64,000 nt of DNA, from the NCBI RefSeq assembly GCF_003605435.1, contig NZ_QXQB01000001.1, positions 620,001-684,000 of the forward strand, given 5' to 3'. The notes under the pieces were generated by a model, which had not been told where the DNA came from, ran no database searches, and worked only from the letters and a program-made list of their open reading frames with translations. The DNA is from Paenibacillus pinisoli (GTDB taxonomy: Bacteria > Bacillota > Bacilli > Paenibacillales > Paenibacillaceae). How positions within the stretch are numbered: position 1 is the stretch's first letter; each line of letters opens with the position of its first letter. A program made the position numbers and the translations under genes. This document shows positions 1 to 9,346 of the stretch, in pieces.

Positions 1-64
1 AGCATGAAGAATGCCATAGTGCGCAAAAGTGAGAGAGTGCAAGAGTGCAAAACCGTTTCAACCC

Positions 65-268
65 TTACACCCGCTTATCGATAATATGTTTTTTATCCTC
101 TTGGCCCTCTTTGCGAAGCTCCCTGATCTCTGAGATCAGCAAATCCATTTTCTGCGACATCTTGGAGTTATCAATCGCGCCGCGGACAACCAAGCTTAAA
201 ATCAGAAAAAACAATACAAATAAAATAATAACGAAAATGATACCCGCCACTTCAAATCCTCCCGTCAT
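65..268 (-). CDS. Small single-span membrane protein, unknown function
   Basis: A 67-residue protein starting at the ATG at 266-268. It has one strongly hydrophobic segment (about residues 9-31, rich in I, V, L and F) followed by a charged, probably coiled-coil tail (KMDLLISEIRELRKEGQEDK). The frame stays open upstream to 352, but that longer version would begin inside the rpoZ terminator hairpin, so the internal ATG is preferred. A weak GCAGG lies just before it. It follows rpoZ on the same strand but behind a terminator, so it probably has its own promoter. I do not recognise a family. Confidence 0.5.
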   Translation of the reverse strand: MTGGFEVAGIIFVIILFVLFFLILSLVVRGAIDNSKMSQKMDLLISEIRELRKEGQEDKKHIIDKRV

Positions 269-318
269 GCTGCCTGCTATAAACTCTGCTCTACTCAGCG
301 CCTGCCCGATTATCGGGA

Positions 319-358
319 CAAAAAAAGAGGTGTATCCCTGTCTCCAGTTCACACCTCT
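319..358 (-). terminator. Rho-independent terminator after rpoZ
   Basis: On the minus strand AGAGGTGT (351-358) pairs perfectly with ACACCTCT (326-333) and is followed by a run of seven T. It lies about 22 bp after the rpoZ stop and ends the remA-gmk-rpoZ unit. Confidence 0.8.
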
Positions 359-379
359 AGCTCTGATTCATCTGCCGTA

Positions 380-589
380 CTATTCGTCTTTCGCTCCAAG
401 CGACTCTACTTGAATCAAGTCACCGTAGATCTCTTCCAGCGCAACGCCGACATACTTATGCGAACGCGGGGTAGTCAGATCGGACTTTTCTCCGTTGCGC
501 AGCATGCGCGCTCTTCTGGAAGCGGCAACGACCAACGTATACTTGCTGTCAACCTTCTTCACCATTTCATCAATGGATGGATACAACAT
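380..589 (-). CDS. rpoZ: RNA polymerase omega subunit
   Basis: 69 residues, the usual length for Bacillota omega. The N-terminus MLYPSIDEMVKKVDSKYTLV and the conserved stretch ASRRARML are typical of RpoZ. Omega binds beta-prime and helps core RNA polymerase assemble and stay stable. The gene lies 16 bp after gmk on the same strand with AGGAG eight bases before the ATG, and it is followed by a clear terminator. remA-gmk-rpoZ is the conserved Bacillus order; the expected next gene, coaBC, is not within the window. No oddities seen. Confidence 0.95.
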   Translation of the reverse strand: MLYPSIDEMVKKVDSKYTLVVAASRRARMLRNGEKSDLTTPRSHKYVGVALEEIYGDLIQVESLGAKDE

Positions 590-605
590 CAGACATTCTC
601 CTCAC

Positions 606-1226
606 TCAGGCTTTCTCGATTGTGGTCTTCATTCCCGTTACATACGGCATGAAGCGTTCCCTGCGGCAATGCTCGGCAATAATAATGCTGCGAATACGGT
701 CGCAAGCCGCGTCTATCTCGTCATTAATAACGGCATAATCATAATGGCTAAGGAGGTTCATTTCCTCAACGGCGACGTTCATGCGGGTATCGATAATATC
801 CTGCGTTTCTGTGCCGCGTCCGGTAATCCGCTGCTTGAGCTCATCCAGCGACGGCGGCAGTAAGAAGACAAAGATCGCTTCAGGGAAGTTTTTCTTCACC
901 TTGAGCGCCCCCTGCACTTCAATCTCCAGAATAACATCTTTGCCCCCCGCAAGCGTACGGTCGACAAAATCACGGGGAGTCCCGTAATAATTGCCCACGT
1001 ATTCTGCATGCTCGAGCAGCGCATCGCGCGCGATCATATCCTGAAACTGCTCTCTGGTTTTAAAAAAATAATTGACGCCTTCAACCTCGCCCTGTCTCGG
1101 TTGCCTGGTTGTGGCCGATACGGAATAGACAATCTCCGGCATTCTGGCGCGAAGCGCTGTGCACACCGTTCCTTTTCCGACTCCGGCAGGACCGGACAAA
1201 ACAATTAACAATCCCATTTGTTCCAT
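606..1226 (-). CDS. gmk: Guanylate kinase
   Basis: Phosphorylates GMP to GDP with ATP in the cytoplasm. The P-loop GPAGVGKG lies near residue 13, followed by [19 protein letters not shown], the GMP-binding region typical of Gmk. The start at 1226 ([12 protein letters not shown]) matches the family N-terminus in length. However, the GGGGAG site is only one base from this ATG and ten bases from the ATG at 1217, so the shorter start is possible. A longer frame reaches 1256 and would overlap remA. It sits between remA and rpoZ, as in Bacillus. Confidence 0.95.
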   Translation of the reverse strand: MEQMGLLIVLSGPAGVGKGTVCTALRARMPEIVYSVSATTRQPRQGEVEGVNYFFKTREQFQDMIARDALLEHAEYVGNYYGTPRDFVDRTLAGGKDVILEIEVQGALKVKKNFPEAIFVFLLPPSLDELKQRITGRGTETQDIIDTRMNVAVEEMNLLSHYDYAVINDEIDAACDRIRSIIIAEHCRRERFMPYVTGMKTTIEKA

Positions 1227-1236
1227 ACTCCCCGTA

Positions 1237-1497
1237 CTATTCGTCGTTATCGTCATCCTTGGTGGACAGACGATGGGCTACCGTCTCCGGTTGAACCGCA
1301 GATAAGATGACGTGATCGCTGTCTGTAATGATAACCGCGCGAGTGCGGCGGCCATAAGTCGCGTCGATCAGCATGTGGCGATCCCGTGCTTCTTGAATGA
1401 TGCGTTTGATTGGAGCCGATTCCGGGCTCACGATCGAGATAATGCGATTCGCAGATACGATATTCCCGAATCCGATATTAATGAGCTTAATAGCCAA
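1237..1497 (-). CDS. remA: Extracellular matrix regulatory protein RemA (DUF370)
   Basis: 86 residues; [20 protein letters not shown] and [21 protein letters not shown] are hallmarks of the RemA/DUF370 family. In B. subtilis RemA is a DNA-binding activator of biofilm matrix and osmoprotection genes. The start is a TTG at 1495-1497, preceded at seven bases by an unusually strong GGAGGGGG, so the rare start is well supported. It begins the remA-gmk-rpoZ operon, with a promoter candidate at 1641-1669. The usual upstream gene yicC is absent from this locus; yitJ lies there instead. The acidic C-terminus (TKDDDNDE) looks dispensable. Confidence 0.95.
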   Translation of the reverse strand: MAIKLINIGFGNIVSANRIISIVSPESAPIKRIIQEARDRHMLIDATYGRRTRAVIITDSDHVILSAVQPETVAHRLSTKDDDNDE

Positions 1498-1640
1498 GCC
1501 AGGTCCCCCTCCGCCTACGGTCCTTCTATGCGCAATGATAGTTGCCGATTTCCAAAAAACGACAGACCATTGCTCTATTGTTGACTAAAAAATGAATGAG
1601 CATACGTATTACAACTGCCGTCCGCTCCAACTTATGCCTT

Positions 1641-1669
1641 ATTTTAATTGATTTCTTCCCGTGGAACAA
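1641..1669 (-). promoter_or_regulatory. Candidate sigma-A promoter for remA-gmk-rpoZ
   Basis: On the minus strand TTGTTC (-35) is followed after 17 bp by TAAAAT (-10, five of six consensus). It lies in the 212-bp gap between yitJ and remA and leaves an untranslated leader of about 135 nt. Confidence 0.45.
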
Positions 1670-1709
1670 GCAAAAGTTAGGTGACATTTATTTTTGGCAT
1701 ATTCAAAAG

Positions 1710-3590
1710 CTAGCGTTTTGTTTTTTCCCACACGTATTCAGTGAGCTGGACAGCCATGTCATAGAACATGAACGGCGTGATCAGATAGATGCCGTTGAAG
1801 TGCTGGAGAGCGCAGTCCAGAAGCTCCTTTGCGATCTTAACCCCTTCAGCCCGGCCCTCCGGCCCTTCCAGTCCCGCCATGCGAGCACGGACGTCATCAG
1901 AGAGCTGAATGCCCGGAACCTCGTTGTGCAAATATTCGGCGTTGCGCCCGTTCGCCAGCGGCATGATGCCGATGAAGACCGGCACGCTTAGATGCTTGGT
2001 CGATTCCGCAATTCGCTCGATTAGCCCTGTATCATAGACAGGCTGAGTCATAATATAGTCCGCCCCGGAAGCGATCTTCCGCTCCAGACGCTGAACCGCC
2101 TTGTCCAGATGCTTGACGTTCGGATTGAACGCCGCGCCTACGACAAACTTCGCTTTCTGCTTCAGCGGCTTGCCCGAGAAGGCTACCCCTTCATTCAGCT
2201 GCTTGATCATCCGGATCATCTCGAAGGATGTTAGATCGTAGACCGAGCTGGAGTCCGGCAAGTCGCCGAATCTGGCAGGGTCTCCAGTCACGGCGAGAAC
2301 GTGGTCGATACCTAGCGCGTCCAGACCCATCATATGGGACTGTGTTCCGATCAGGTTGCGGTCGCGCGCCGCGATATGAACCAGCGGACGAATATCGAGA
2401 CGCTCTTGCAGCAGTGCGGCAAGGGCAATATTGCTCATCCGCGTCACAGCCAGCGAGTTGTCCGCCATCGTCACGGCGTCCGCTCTCGCTTCTCTCAGCG
2501 CCGCAGCGCCTTCCATAAATTTGCGGATATCGAGATCCCGCGGCGGGTCAAGCTCAACGATGACCGTATGGCGCTCCTTAACCAGATCGACCAAAGTCGG
2601 CTCTTGGTGGATATCCCCGTAAGAAGCATGTTCAGCCGGCTTCGGCGTGTTCTCGCGAACGAGCTCCGACTGACGCTTAGCTGCAGCCGCAGCGCCAGGC
2701 TGAGGCACGTAATTCGCTAATGATGCCGCCATCGCAGCCACATGCTCCGGCGTCGTGCCGCAGCAGCCGCCAATAATGCGAGCGCCGCGGTCCGCGAACT
2801 TGCGGGCGCATTCCGCGAAGTATTCCGGTCCGGCGGAATACGTATATTTGCCGTCTACATAATCCGGAATACCGGCATTCGGGTAGACAGAGAATGGCAA
2901 TGCAACCGGCGCGCTGATGGAATCCATCGAGCGCATAATGCCGTTAGGGCCGCTGCGGCAGTTGAAGCCGACTACATCGGCTCCAAGCGCCTGCAGCTGA
3001 TTGAACGCATCCGCCAGCGTAATCCCGTCCGCAGTGCGTCCCGCGTCCTCTACGGCAAATTGGCAGATGACCGGAATATCCGTCAGCTCACGGGCAATAC
3101 GGACCGCAAGCTTCATCTCTTCCAGATCATAGAACGTCTCGAACAGCAAGCCGTCGACGCCTTCTTCAACCAGCACCTTCATCTGCTTCTCATAGGCATT
3201 GATCACGCGCTTTGTCCGCAGATTTTTGCGCTTGCCGTCGCGGATTGAACCTATCGATCCTACAACATAAGCATCGGGTCCGACGGCCGAGCGTGCAATC
3301 CGCACGCCTGCGCGGTTGATAGCCTCCATCTCGTCCTCCAGCCCATGCTTCGACAACTTCTCCAGGTTGGCAGAGTATGTGTTCGTCTCGATCAGCCTTG
3401 CTCCCGCTTCATAATAATGGCGGTGCACGCTCTCGATGACTTCAGGTTTCAGTACATTGAATTCTTCATAAGAAACGCCGACAGGGAACCCCATCTGATA
3501 CAGATAGGTTCCCATGGCTCCGTCGCCGACCAGGATGCGCTCAGCGAGCGCTTCCCGCAGATTAGGTCTTCTCAATTGTTCCGCACCCAT
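1710..3590 (-). CDS. yitJ: Bifunctional homocysteine S-methyltransferase / methylenetetrahydrofolate reductase
   Basis: About 626 residues in two parts. Residues 1-300 form a homocysteine methyltransferase barrel with GDGAMGTYLYQMG near the start and zinc-ligand segments FNCRSGP and GGCCGTTPEH. From about residue 335, VIVELDPPRDLDIRKFMEGA begins the FAD-dependent MTHF reductase barrel, including VTGDPARFGD. The pair reduces methylene-THF and moves methyl groups to homocysteine for methionine. The frame is open to a GTG at 3599, but AGGTG fits the ATG at 3590 best (3593 is also possible). The dapF stop lies nine bases upstream, so the two are probably co-transcribed. Unlike B. subtilis yitJ there is no room for a SAM riboswitch directly upstream. 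Confidence 0.93.
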   Translation of the reverse strand: MGAEQLRRPNLREALAERILVGDGAMGTYLYQMGFPVGVSYEEFNVLKPEVIESVHRHYYEAGARLIETNTYSANLEKLSKHGLEDEMEAINRAGVRIARSAVGPDAYVVGSIGSIRDGKRKNLRTKRVINAYEKQMKVLVEEGVDGLLFETFYDLEEMKLAVRIARELTDIPVICQFAVEDAGRTADGITLADAFNQLQALGADVVGFNCRSGPNGIMRSMDSISAPVALPFSVYPNAGIPDYVDGKYTYSAGPEYFAECARKFADRGARIIGGCCGTTPEHVAAMAASLANYVPQPGAAAAAKRQSELVRENTPKPAEHASYGDIHQEPTLVDLVKERHTVIVELDPPRDLDIRKFMEGAAALREARADAVTMADNSLAVTRMSNIALAALLQERLDIRPLVHIAARDRNLIGTQSHMMGLDALGIDHVLAVTGDPARFGDLPDSSSVYDLTSFEMIRMIKQLNEGVAFSGKPLKQKAKFVVGAAFNPNVKHLDKAVQRLERKIASGADYIMTQPVYDTGLIERIAESTKHLSVPVFIGIMPLANGRNAEYLHNEVPGIQLSDDVRARMAGLEGPEGRAEGVKIAKELLDCALQHFNGIYLITPFMFYDMAVQLTEYVWEKTKR

Positions 3591-3599
3591 CATGATCAC

Positions 3600-4430
3600 C
3601 TACAACACTCCGCGGAAAACTTCCGCGGCAGGTCCTGTCATGTAGACGTGGTTGTCGTTCTCATTCCACTCGATCAGCAAATCTCCGCCCTTCAGGGAGA
3701 TCGTCGCCGTGCGGTCGGTCGCTCCTGTCAGCACGGATGCGACCAGCGTCGCGCATGCGCCGGTGCCGCATGCCAGCGTAGGGCCGGCGCCGCGCTCCCA
3801 TACACGCATGTCGGCTTGCGTGCGGGAATTGACGGTCGCGAATTCCACATTGATCTTGCGCGGGAACATCGGGTGCGTCTCCAGCTTCGGCCCCCAAGTC
3901 TCCAGATCGAATCCGACCGCGTCATCCACATAGATGACGCAGTGCGGATTGCCCATCGATACAGCCGTAAATTTGAATTCGCGGCCGTCTACTTCAATCG
4001 GATGCTCAATGACGCGCTCAGCGTCAACAGTCGTCGGAACTTGCAGTCCATTCAAGATTGGCTCGCCCATATCGACGCGCACCTTTTGCACTTTGCCGCC
4101 TTCTACGGTCAGCTGTACCTTCTGTACGCCGGCCCCAAGGGTCTCAACCGTAATTTCTTTCTGATTCGTGAGGCCGTTGTCATATACATATTTCGCCACG
4201 CAGCGGATCGCGTTGCCGCATTGCTCCGCTTCGGAGCCGTCGGAATTGATAATCCGCATGCGGAAGTCTGCGTTCTCCGAAGGAAGAATATAGACCAGCC
4301 CGTCTGCCCCGATGCCGAAGAACCGGTTGCAGAGAGATTCCGCCAGCCCCGCTACATTGTCAGGCAGCGCCTGCTCTCCCGCGACAATGATAAAATCATT
4401 GCCCAGACCATGCATTTTCGTGAAGTTCAT
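3600..4430 (-). CDS. dapF: Diaminopimelate epimerase
   Basis: 276 residues, the normal length. It interconverts LL- and meso-diaminopimelate for lysine and peptidoglycan synthesis. The two catalytic cysteines are visible: C71 in EQCGNAIRC and C221 in GPTLACGTGACA. The N-terminus MNFTKMHGLGNDFI is a family signature. AAGGAG lies ten bases before the ATG. It begins a unit with yitJ; both products act in the aspartate-derived amino acid pathways. Confidence 0.96.
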   Translation of the reverse strand: MNFTKMHGLGNDFIIVAGEQALPDNVAGLAESLCNRFFGIGADGLVYILPSENADFRMRIINSDGSEAEQCGNAIRCVAKYVYDNGLTNQKEITVETLGAGVQKVQLTVEGGKVQKVRVDMGEPILNGLQVPTTVDAERVIEHPIEVDGREFKFTAVSMGNPHCVIYVDDAVGFDLETWGPKLETHPMFPRKINVEFATVNSRTQADMRVWERGAGPTLACGTGACATLVASVLTGATDRTATISLKGGDLLIEWNENDNHVYMTGPAAEVFRGVL

Positions 4431-4457
4431 CTATCGCTCTCTCCTTATAGGCCCATT

Positions 4458-4487
4458 ATGCTAATCTATCATCATTCCTATTAGCAT
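4458..4487. repeat. Perfect inverted repeat upstream of dapF
   Basis: ATGCTAAT and ATTAGCAT are perfect 8-bp arms separated by 14 bp. It lies 28-57 bp before the dapF start, in the only intergenic space that can hold the promoter of dapF-yitJ. It could be an operator or a small hairpin in the leader; no T-run follows, so it is not an obvious terminator. Confidence 0.4.
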
Positions 4488-4546
4488 ACCGCAAAGGAGA
4501 AAGAAACGCTATTCATAATTTGCATCAACATTTGTACTTTTCCGCT

Positions 4547-7330
4547 TTATCTAGCAACGCTTTGCGGGCCAAGCGGCCATTTGGAATTCGTCTTTGTTTT
4601 GCCGGATTTGCCAAGCACGCTGCCAATTCCCATCACAAATGTCGGAATTCCTGCAGCTACAAAGACGAGACACCATTCGCGGAAGCCGATCGGCACCGTC
4701 TTGAAGATCGGTTGCAGCGCTTCAATATATAGCACGCCGAGCATAAGCAGCAGCGACGAGAGAACCGCGAGCACCAAATATTTATTTTGGAACGGATTGC
4801 GGTGGAAGATCGAACGCGAGCTCCGGCAGTCGAAGACGTGAATGAGCTGCGCCATTACGAGCGTTGCGAACGCGACGGTCTGCGCCTTCATCAGTCCCTC
4901 GGCTGTGCCTCCGCCTTCCCGAAGCGTAATCCAGAAGGCGCCCAGCGTACAGATGCCGATCAATACGCCCCTGCTTATAATCTTCCATCCCAGCCTGCGG
5001 GCAAAAATGTTCTCCTTTGCGGAACGGGGCTTCTGCTGCATCAAATCCTTCTCCGCCTGATCGACGCCAAGCGCCATCGCCGGCAAGCCGTCCGTAACGA
5101 GATTTACCCATAGAATCTGAATCGGCACAAGCGGCAGCGGCAGACCAGCCATCATCGCGAGGAACATGACCAGAATTTCGCCTACGTTCGACGCCAGCAG
5201 ATAGCGGATAAATTTGCGGATGTTCTCATAGATGCCCCTACCCTCTTCAATAGCCGCTACTATAGTTGAGAAGTTATCGTCGCTCAGAACAAGCGCTGAT
5301 GCCTCCTTCGACACATCCGTTCCCGTAATGCCCATGGAGATGCCGATATCCGCGGCTTTGATTGCCGGCGCGTCATTGACGCCATCGCCGGTCATGGCGA
5401 CGACATGCCCTTTGCGCTGCAAGGCCTTGACGATGCGGAGCTTATGCTCCGGAGACACCCGCGCATAGACGTACGTATTGTCGACTAGCCGATCCAACTG
5501 CTCGTCGTCCATCGCCTCCAACTGCCGTCCGCTCATCGCGATGCCGCCGCGCGGCATAATGCCGAGCTGGCCGGCGATTGCCTCAGCCGTCAATTGATGA
5601 TCGCCCGTAATCATCACCGTCTTGATGCCTGCCCTGCGGCAGGTCGCAATCGCATCTTTCACTTCGCGGCGCGGCGGATCGATCATGCCGGCCAAGCCAA
5701 CAAAGATCAGATTGTTCTCCGCTTCCGCCTCTGTCTCGCATCGCTCGGTAGAGCGCAAATCGCGGTAGGCGAAGCCGAGCACGCGCAGCGCTGACAGCGC
5801 CATAACTTCACCCGCTTCCGCGCACTTGCGCTTCAGCGTATTGGTGAACGGAACAACCTTGCCATCCCACAGCACATAAGCGCATTGCTCCATCAGCATG
5901 TCCGGCGCGCCCTTGGTGCAAAGCAGCCTGCCTCCCTGATGGGATAGCAGCACCGACATGCGCTTCCGCTCGGAATCGAACGGGAATTCCTTAACCCGCT
6001 GATAGAGCGCCTCCAGCGACTTGGCTGACGAACCCAGCTTGGTCGCAAGAACCGTAAGTGCGCCTTCTGTCGGGTCCCCCTTCAGCGTCCATTCCGGCTG
6101 AGGCTCCTTGCTCTTGCGGCGTTTCTGCTCCTCTGGCTCTGACCTGACGAGTACAGCGTTGTTGCAGAGCGCGCTGATCTGAAGAAGCCGTTTGATCGAC
6201 TGGTCGTTTTTCAAGTCAAGCGCTTTGCCGTCTTCATATATAGCGCCTGTCGGATCGTAGCCTTCGCCGCTGACCTCGAGCTTGCGTCCGCCGATCCATA
6301 CATGCGTAACCGTCATCTTGTTTTGCGTCAGCGTGCCTGTTTTGTCCGAGCAGATAACAGAGGCGCAGCCAAGCGTCTCCACTGAAGGCAGCTTTCTTAC
6401 GATAGCCTTCCGTTTGATCATCCTCTGGACGCCGAGCGCCAGCGCAATGGTCACAATCGCAGGCAAGCCTTCCGGAATTGCCGCTACCGCGAGACTGACG
6501 CCCGCGAGGAACATGCCATATGCCGGCTGGCCATGCAGAATGCCCGCCACTACCACCATTACTGTCAAGCCAATTGCGACGACGATAAGCAGCTTGCCCA
6601 GCTGCTCCAATCTATGCTGAAGCGGCGTCTCCATGGACTCCGTCTCCTGGATGAGTCCGGCGATTTTGCCCATTTCCGTCGCCATGCCTGTTCGAATGAC
6701 AACACCCCTTGCGGTACCGCGCGTAACCATTGTTCCCATGAACCCGATATTGCGCTGGTCGCCGAGCGGCAGCTCCTCTTCACCAATTACAGCAGCGTGC
6801 TTGCCGACTGGAACCGATTCACCGGTAAGAGCCGACTCTTCAATATAGCAGCTGTTGGCCTCTATGAACCGAAGATCGGCAGGCACGCGGTCACCGCTCT
6901 CCAGATAGACGATATCTCCGGTTACCAGATCCTTGGCGGCAACAGTTACCAGTTCGCCTCCCCGTATCACCTTGGCCGAAGGTGCCGACAGCTCCTTGAG
7001 CGCGCGAAGAGAACGCTCGGCACGAAATTCCTGCAGGAAGCCCAGGACTGCATTCAGTACAATAATGGCTACAATCGTAATGGCGTCCAGGTATTCGCCA
7101 AGCAGCCCCGATATTAAGGTAGCTCCCATCAGAATGAGCACCATAAAATCTTTGAACTGATTCAGTAACAGGATGATTGGCGAGATACGCTCCCCTTCCG
7201 ACAGCTCATTGTGTCCATGCTTCTCGAGTCTCTCTGCCGCCGCAGACGGCTTAAGTCCGCTATCTTGCGAACTGCCGAGCGAGTCAAGAAGCTCGCTTGT
7301 CCCCATCTGATGCCATTTCAATTGTTCCAT
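4547..7330 (-). CDS. Calcium-translocating P-type ATPase (SERCA type)
   Basis: About 927 residues from the ATG at 7330, which has GGGAGGG nine bases upstream (the frame stays open to 7375). It has all P-type ATPase landmarks: TGES in the actuator domain (about 169), PEGLP in membrane helix 4 (about 286), the phosphorylated Asp in DKTGTLT (about 329) and the hinge TGDGVNDAPA. The N-terminal cation ATPase domain and C-terminal helix bundle with NLVTDGLPA fit type IIA Ca2+ pumps, so Ca2+ export at the expense of ATP is expected. Divergent from rqcH with 155 bp between starts. Mn2+ transport cannot be excluded from sequence alone. Confidence 0.9.
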   Translation of the reverse strand: MEQLKWHQMGTSELLDSLGSSQDSGLKPSAAAERLEKHGHNELSEGERISPIILLLNQFKDFMVLILMGATLISGLLGEYLDAITIVAIIVLNAVLGFLQEFRAERSLRALKELSAPSAKVIRGGELVTVAAKDLVTGDIVYLESGDRVPADLRFIEANSCYIEESALTGESVPVGKHAAVIGEEELPLGDQRNIGFMGTMVTRGTARGVVIRTGMATEMGKIAGLIQETESMETPLQHRLEQLGKLLIVVAIGLTVMVVVAGILHGQPAYGMFLAGVSLAVAAIPEGLPAIVTIALALGVQRMIKRKAIVRKLPSVETLGCASVICSDKTGTLTQNKMTVTHVWIGGRKLEVSGEGYDPTGAIYEDGKALDLKNDQSIKRLLQISALCNNAVLVRSEPEEQKRRKSKEPQPEWTLKGDPTEGALTVLATKLGSSAKSLEALYQRVKEFPFDSERKRMSVLLSHQGGRLLCTKGAPDMLMEQCAYVLWDGKVVPFTNTLKRKCAEAGEVMALSALRVLGFAYRDLRSTERCETEAEAENNLIFVGLAGMIDPPRREVKDAIATCRRAGIKTVMITGDHQLTAEAIAGQLGIMPRGGIAMSGRQLEAMDDEQLDRLVDNTYVYARVSPEHKLRIVKALQRKGHVVAMTGDGVNDAPAIKAADIGISMGITGTDVSKEASALVLSDDNFSTIVAAIEEGRGIYENIRKFIRYLLASNVGEILVMFLAMMAGLPLPLVPIQILWVNLVTDGLPAMALGVDQAEKDLMQQKPRSAKENIFARRLGWKIISRGVLIGICTLGAFWITLREGGGTAEGLMKAQTVAFATLVMAQLIHVFDCRSSRSIFHRNPFQNKYLVLAVLSSLLLMLGVLYIEALQPIFKTVPIGFREWCLVFVAAGIPTFVMGIGSVLGKSGKTKTNSKWPLGPQSVAR

Positions 7331-7485
7331 CTCATGATTCCCTCCCGTTGGTTGCCGTTCCAGCGGACAGCCCATACTTACGGTATATGTATTCGGACAG
7401 CCTATAAAATATCCCAGAGAGGCTTAAGTTTTTGTCCGGAATATGGCATGATAGAGTCATACTGCAAAAGAGAGGTACTGAAATT

Positions 7486-9240
7486 ATGGCATTAGACGGC
7501 ATTGTCGTCCGAGCGGTCGCCGCAGAGCTGCAGCGCTGCGTCGGCGCGCGTATTCATAAAATTCATCAGCCCGCCGAGCATGATCTCGTATTGTCTGTGC
7601 GCGGAGGAGGACTGAATTCAAAGCTGCTGCTGTCAGCGAACCCTACTTATCCTAGAACGCATTTTACGACGGCTGCCTATGTCAATCCGCTGGAAGCCCC
7701 GATGTTCTGCATGCTGATGCGCAAGCATTGTGAAGGCGGTGTCATCGAAGCGGTCCGCCAGATCGGCAGAGAACGGATTATTCATATCGATGTCCGTCAG
7801 CGGGACGAGCTGGGCGATCTGAATTTTAAAACCATAGTGATTGAAATTATGGGCCGCCACAGCAACATCATTCTGATTGACACCGCAACCGGAGCTATTC
7901 ATGACGGCATTCATCATGTAACGCCTGCCATCAGCGCCTACCGGATCGTTATGCCTGGCGTTGCCTATACGGCGCCGCCTGATCAAGGGAAGACTGACCC
8001 GCTTGCCGTAGCTTTCGAAGATCAGTTCAGGGAACTGATGTCTCAGCCCGGAGAAGATGCGCCAATCGCGCTTCATCAGTCGCTGGTTGGAGCCTTTAGC
8101 GGCATCAGTCCGCTGCTTGCCAAGGAGATCGTGTATAGGGCGCAGACGCAAGGCACAGATGAGTCAGCTGCGATTCCTGCGCTGTGGAGCAGCTTCTCCA
8201 GCTTGATGGAGGGCTTCCGCGAGGACCGGTATGAGCCTGCTATCGTTACGGATGCAGCCAGCGGCAAAGCCAGCTTCTCCGTTACGCCGCTTACCCATAT
8301 CCATGGCGAGACTCTCTCCTTCGGCTCTGTGAGCGAATGCCTGGAAGCCTTCTATGGCGACAAGGCTGAGCGGGATACAGTCAAGCAGCGTGCTGCGGAC
8401 CTGATCCGATTCGTCCAGAATGAGAAGAGCAAAAACACAGCCAAGATCAAAAAGCTGGAGGAAACGCTCGAAGAAGCCAAAGACGCCGAAAAGTACAGGG
8501 TGCTTGGCGAGCTCTTGACCGCTTATATGCACCAGTTCAGTCGCGGCGACGAGTCTGTCGAGCTCGTCAATTTCTATGACGAGGATCAGGCTATGGTTAA
8601 AATCCAGCTGGACCCTCAGCTCACGCCGTCCGATAACGCCCAGCGCTACTTCCGCCGGTATACCAAATACCGCAACAGCTTAACGGTTGTAGCGGAGCAA
8701 ATGAAGCTGGCAGAAGCCGAGATTGCTTACTTCGAGACGCTGCTCCAGCAGCTGAATGACGCCGCTCTATCCGATATTGAAGAGATTCGGGACGAGCTGG
8801 TCCAGCAAGGTTATCTCCGCGAGCGCAAGACGCGCGGGCCGAAGCGCAAGAAAGCCCAGCATCCGTCGCTGCTGTGCTACACTTCCTCAGAGAATGTTCC
8901 GATATACGTCGGGAAAAACAATATGCAAAACGAATATTTGACGAACCGTCTGGCTTCTCCGACGGATACCTGGCTGCATACCAAAGATATTCCCGGCTCC
9001 CACGTCGTCATCCGGGGCGGAGACTTCGGAGATGCGACACTGGAGGAAGCGGCTATGCTAGCCGCACACTTCAGCCAAGCCAAAGACTCCAGCATGGTGC
9101 CGGTCGATTATACCTTTATCCGCCATGTGCGGAAGCCTAGCGGAGCCAAGCCGGGCTTCGTCATCTACGACCATCAGAAGACGCTCTTCATCACGCCGGA
9201 CACGAATCGCCTCAAAGCGCTTCCTGTTGCGGTCAAATAA
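7486..9240 (+). CDS. rqcH: Ribosome quality control protein RqcH (NFACT family, Rqc2 homologue)
   Basis: 584 residues starting MALDGIVVRAVAAEL, with AGAGGT nine bases before the ATG (the frame is open further upstream, from 7432). Order: NFACT-N (to about 220), helix-hairpin-helix region, long coiled coil (about 300-440) and NFACT-R with GKNNMQNEYLTNRLAS and DTWLHTKDIPGSHVVIRGG. RqcH binds stalled 50S subunits with peptidyl-tRNA and recruits alanyl-tRNA to add C-terminal Ala tails for degradation. It was earlier annotated as a fibronectin-binding protein. It is followed by a strong terminator. Confidence 0.93.
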   Translation: MALDGIVVRAVAAELQRCVGARIHKIHQPAEHDLVLSVRGGGLNSKLLLSANPTYPRTHFTTAAYVNPLEAPMFCMLMRKHCEGGVIEAVRQIGRERIIHIDVRQRDELGDLNFKTIVIEIMGRHSNIILIDTATGAIHDGIHHVTPAISAYRIVMPGVAYTAPPDQGKTDPLAVAFEDQFRELMSQPGEDAPIALHQSLVGAFSGISPLLAKEIVYRAQTQGTDESAAIPALWSSFSSLMEGFREDRYEPAIVTDAASGKASFSVTPLTHIHGETLSFGSVSECLEAFYGDKAERDTVKQRAADLIRFVQNEKSKNTAKIKKLEETLEEAKDAEKYRVLGELLTAYMHQFSRGDESVELVNFYDEDQAMVKIQLDPQLTPSDNAQRYFRRYTKYRNSLTVVAEQMKLAEAEIAYFETLLQQLNDAALSDIEEIRDELVQQGYLRERKTRGPKRKKAQHPSLLCYTSSENVPIYVGKNNMQNEYLTNRLASPTDTWLHTKDIPGSHVVIRGGDFGDATLEEAAMLAAHFSQAKDSSMVPVDYTFIRHVRKPSGAKPGFVIYDHQKTLFITPDTNRLKALPVAVK

Positions 9241-9257
9241 TAAATGAAACAAAAACA

Positions 9258-9320
9258 CCCTTAGAGTGAATCACCGGATAAGCCTTCCGCTTATCCGATG
9301 ATTGTCTAAGGGTTTATTTT
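9258..9320 (+). terminator. Nested-stem terminator, probably bidirectional
   Basis: An outer stem CCCTTAGA (9258-9265) / TCTAAGGG (9305-9312) encloses an inner hairpin CGGATAAG / CTTATCCG. TTTATTTT follows on the plus strand and TGTTTTTGTTT on the minus strand, so it can end both rqcH and the leftward gene at 9347. Confidence 0.75.
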
Positions 9321-9346
9321 ATAAGTATTCAGATATTCCGGCGGTA

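Noticed and set aside
65-352. Longer version of the first small membrane protein
   Set aside because: Its start would lie inside the rpoZ terminator; the ATG at 268 is preferred.
3591-3610. SAM riboswitch before yitJ
   Set aside because: There is no space: the dapF stop adjoins the yitJ start.
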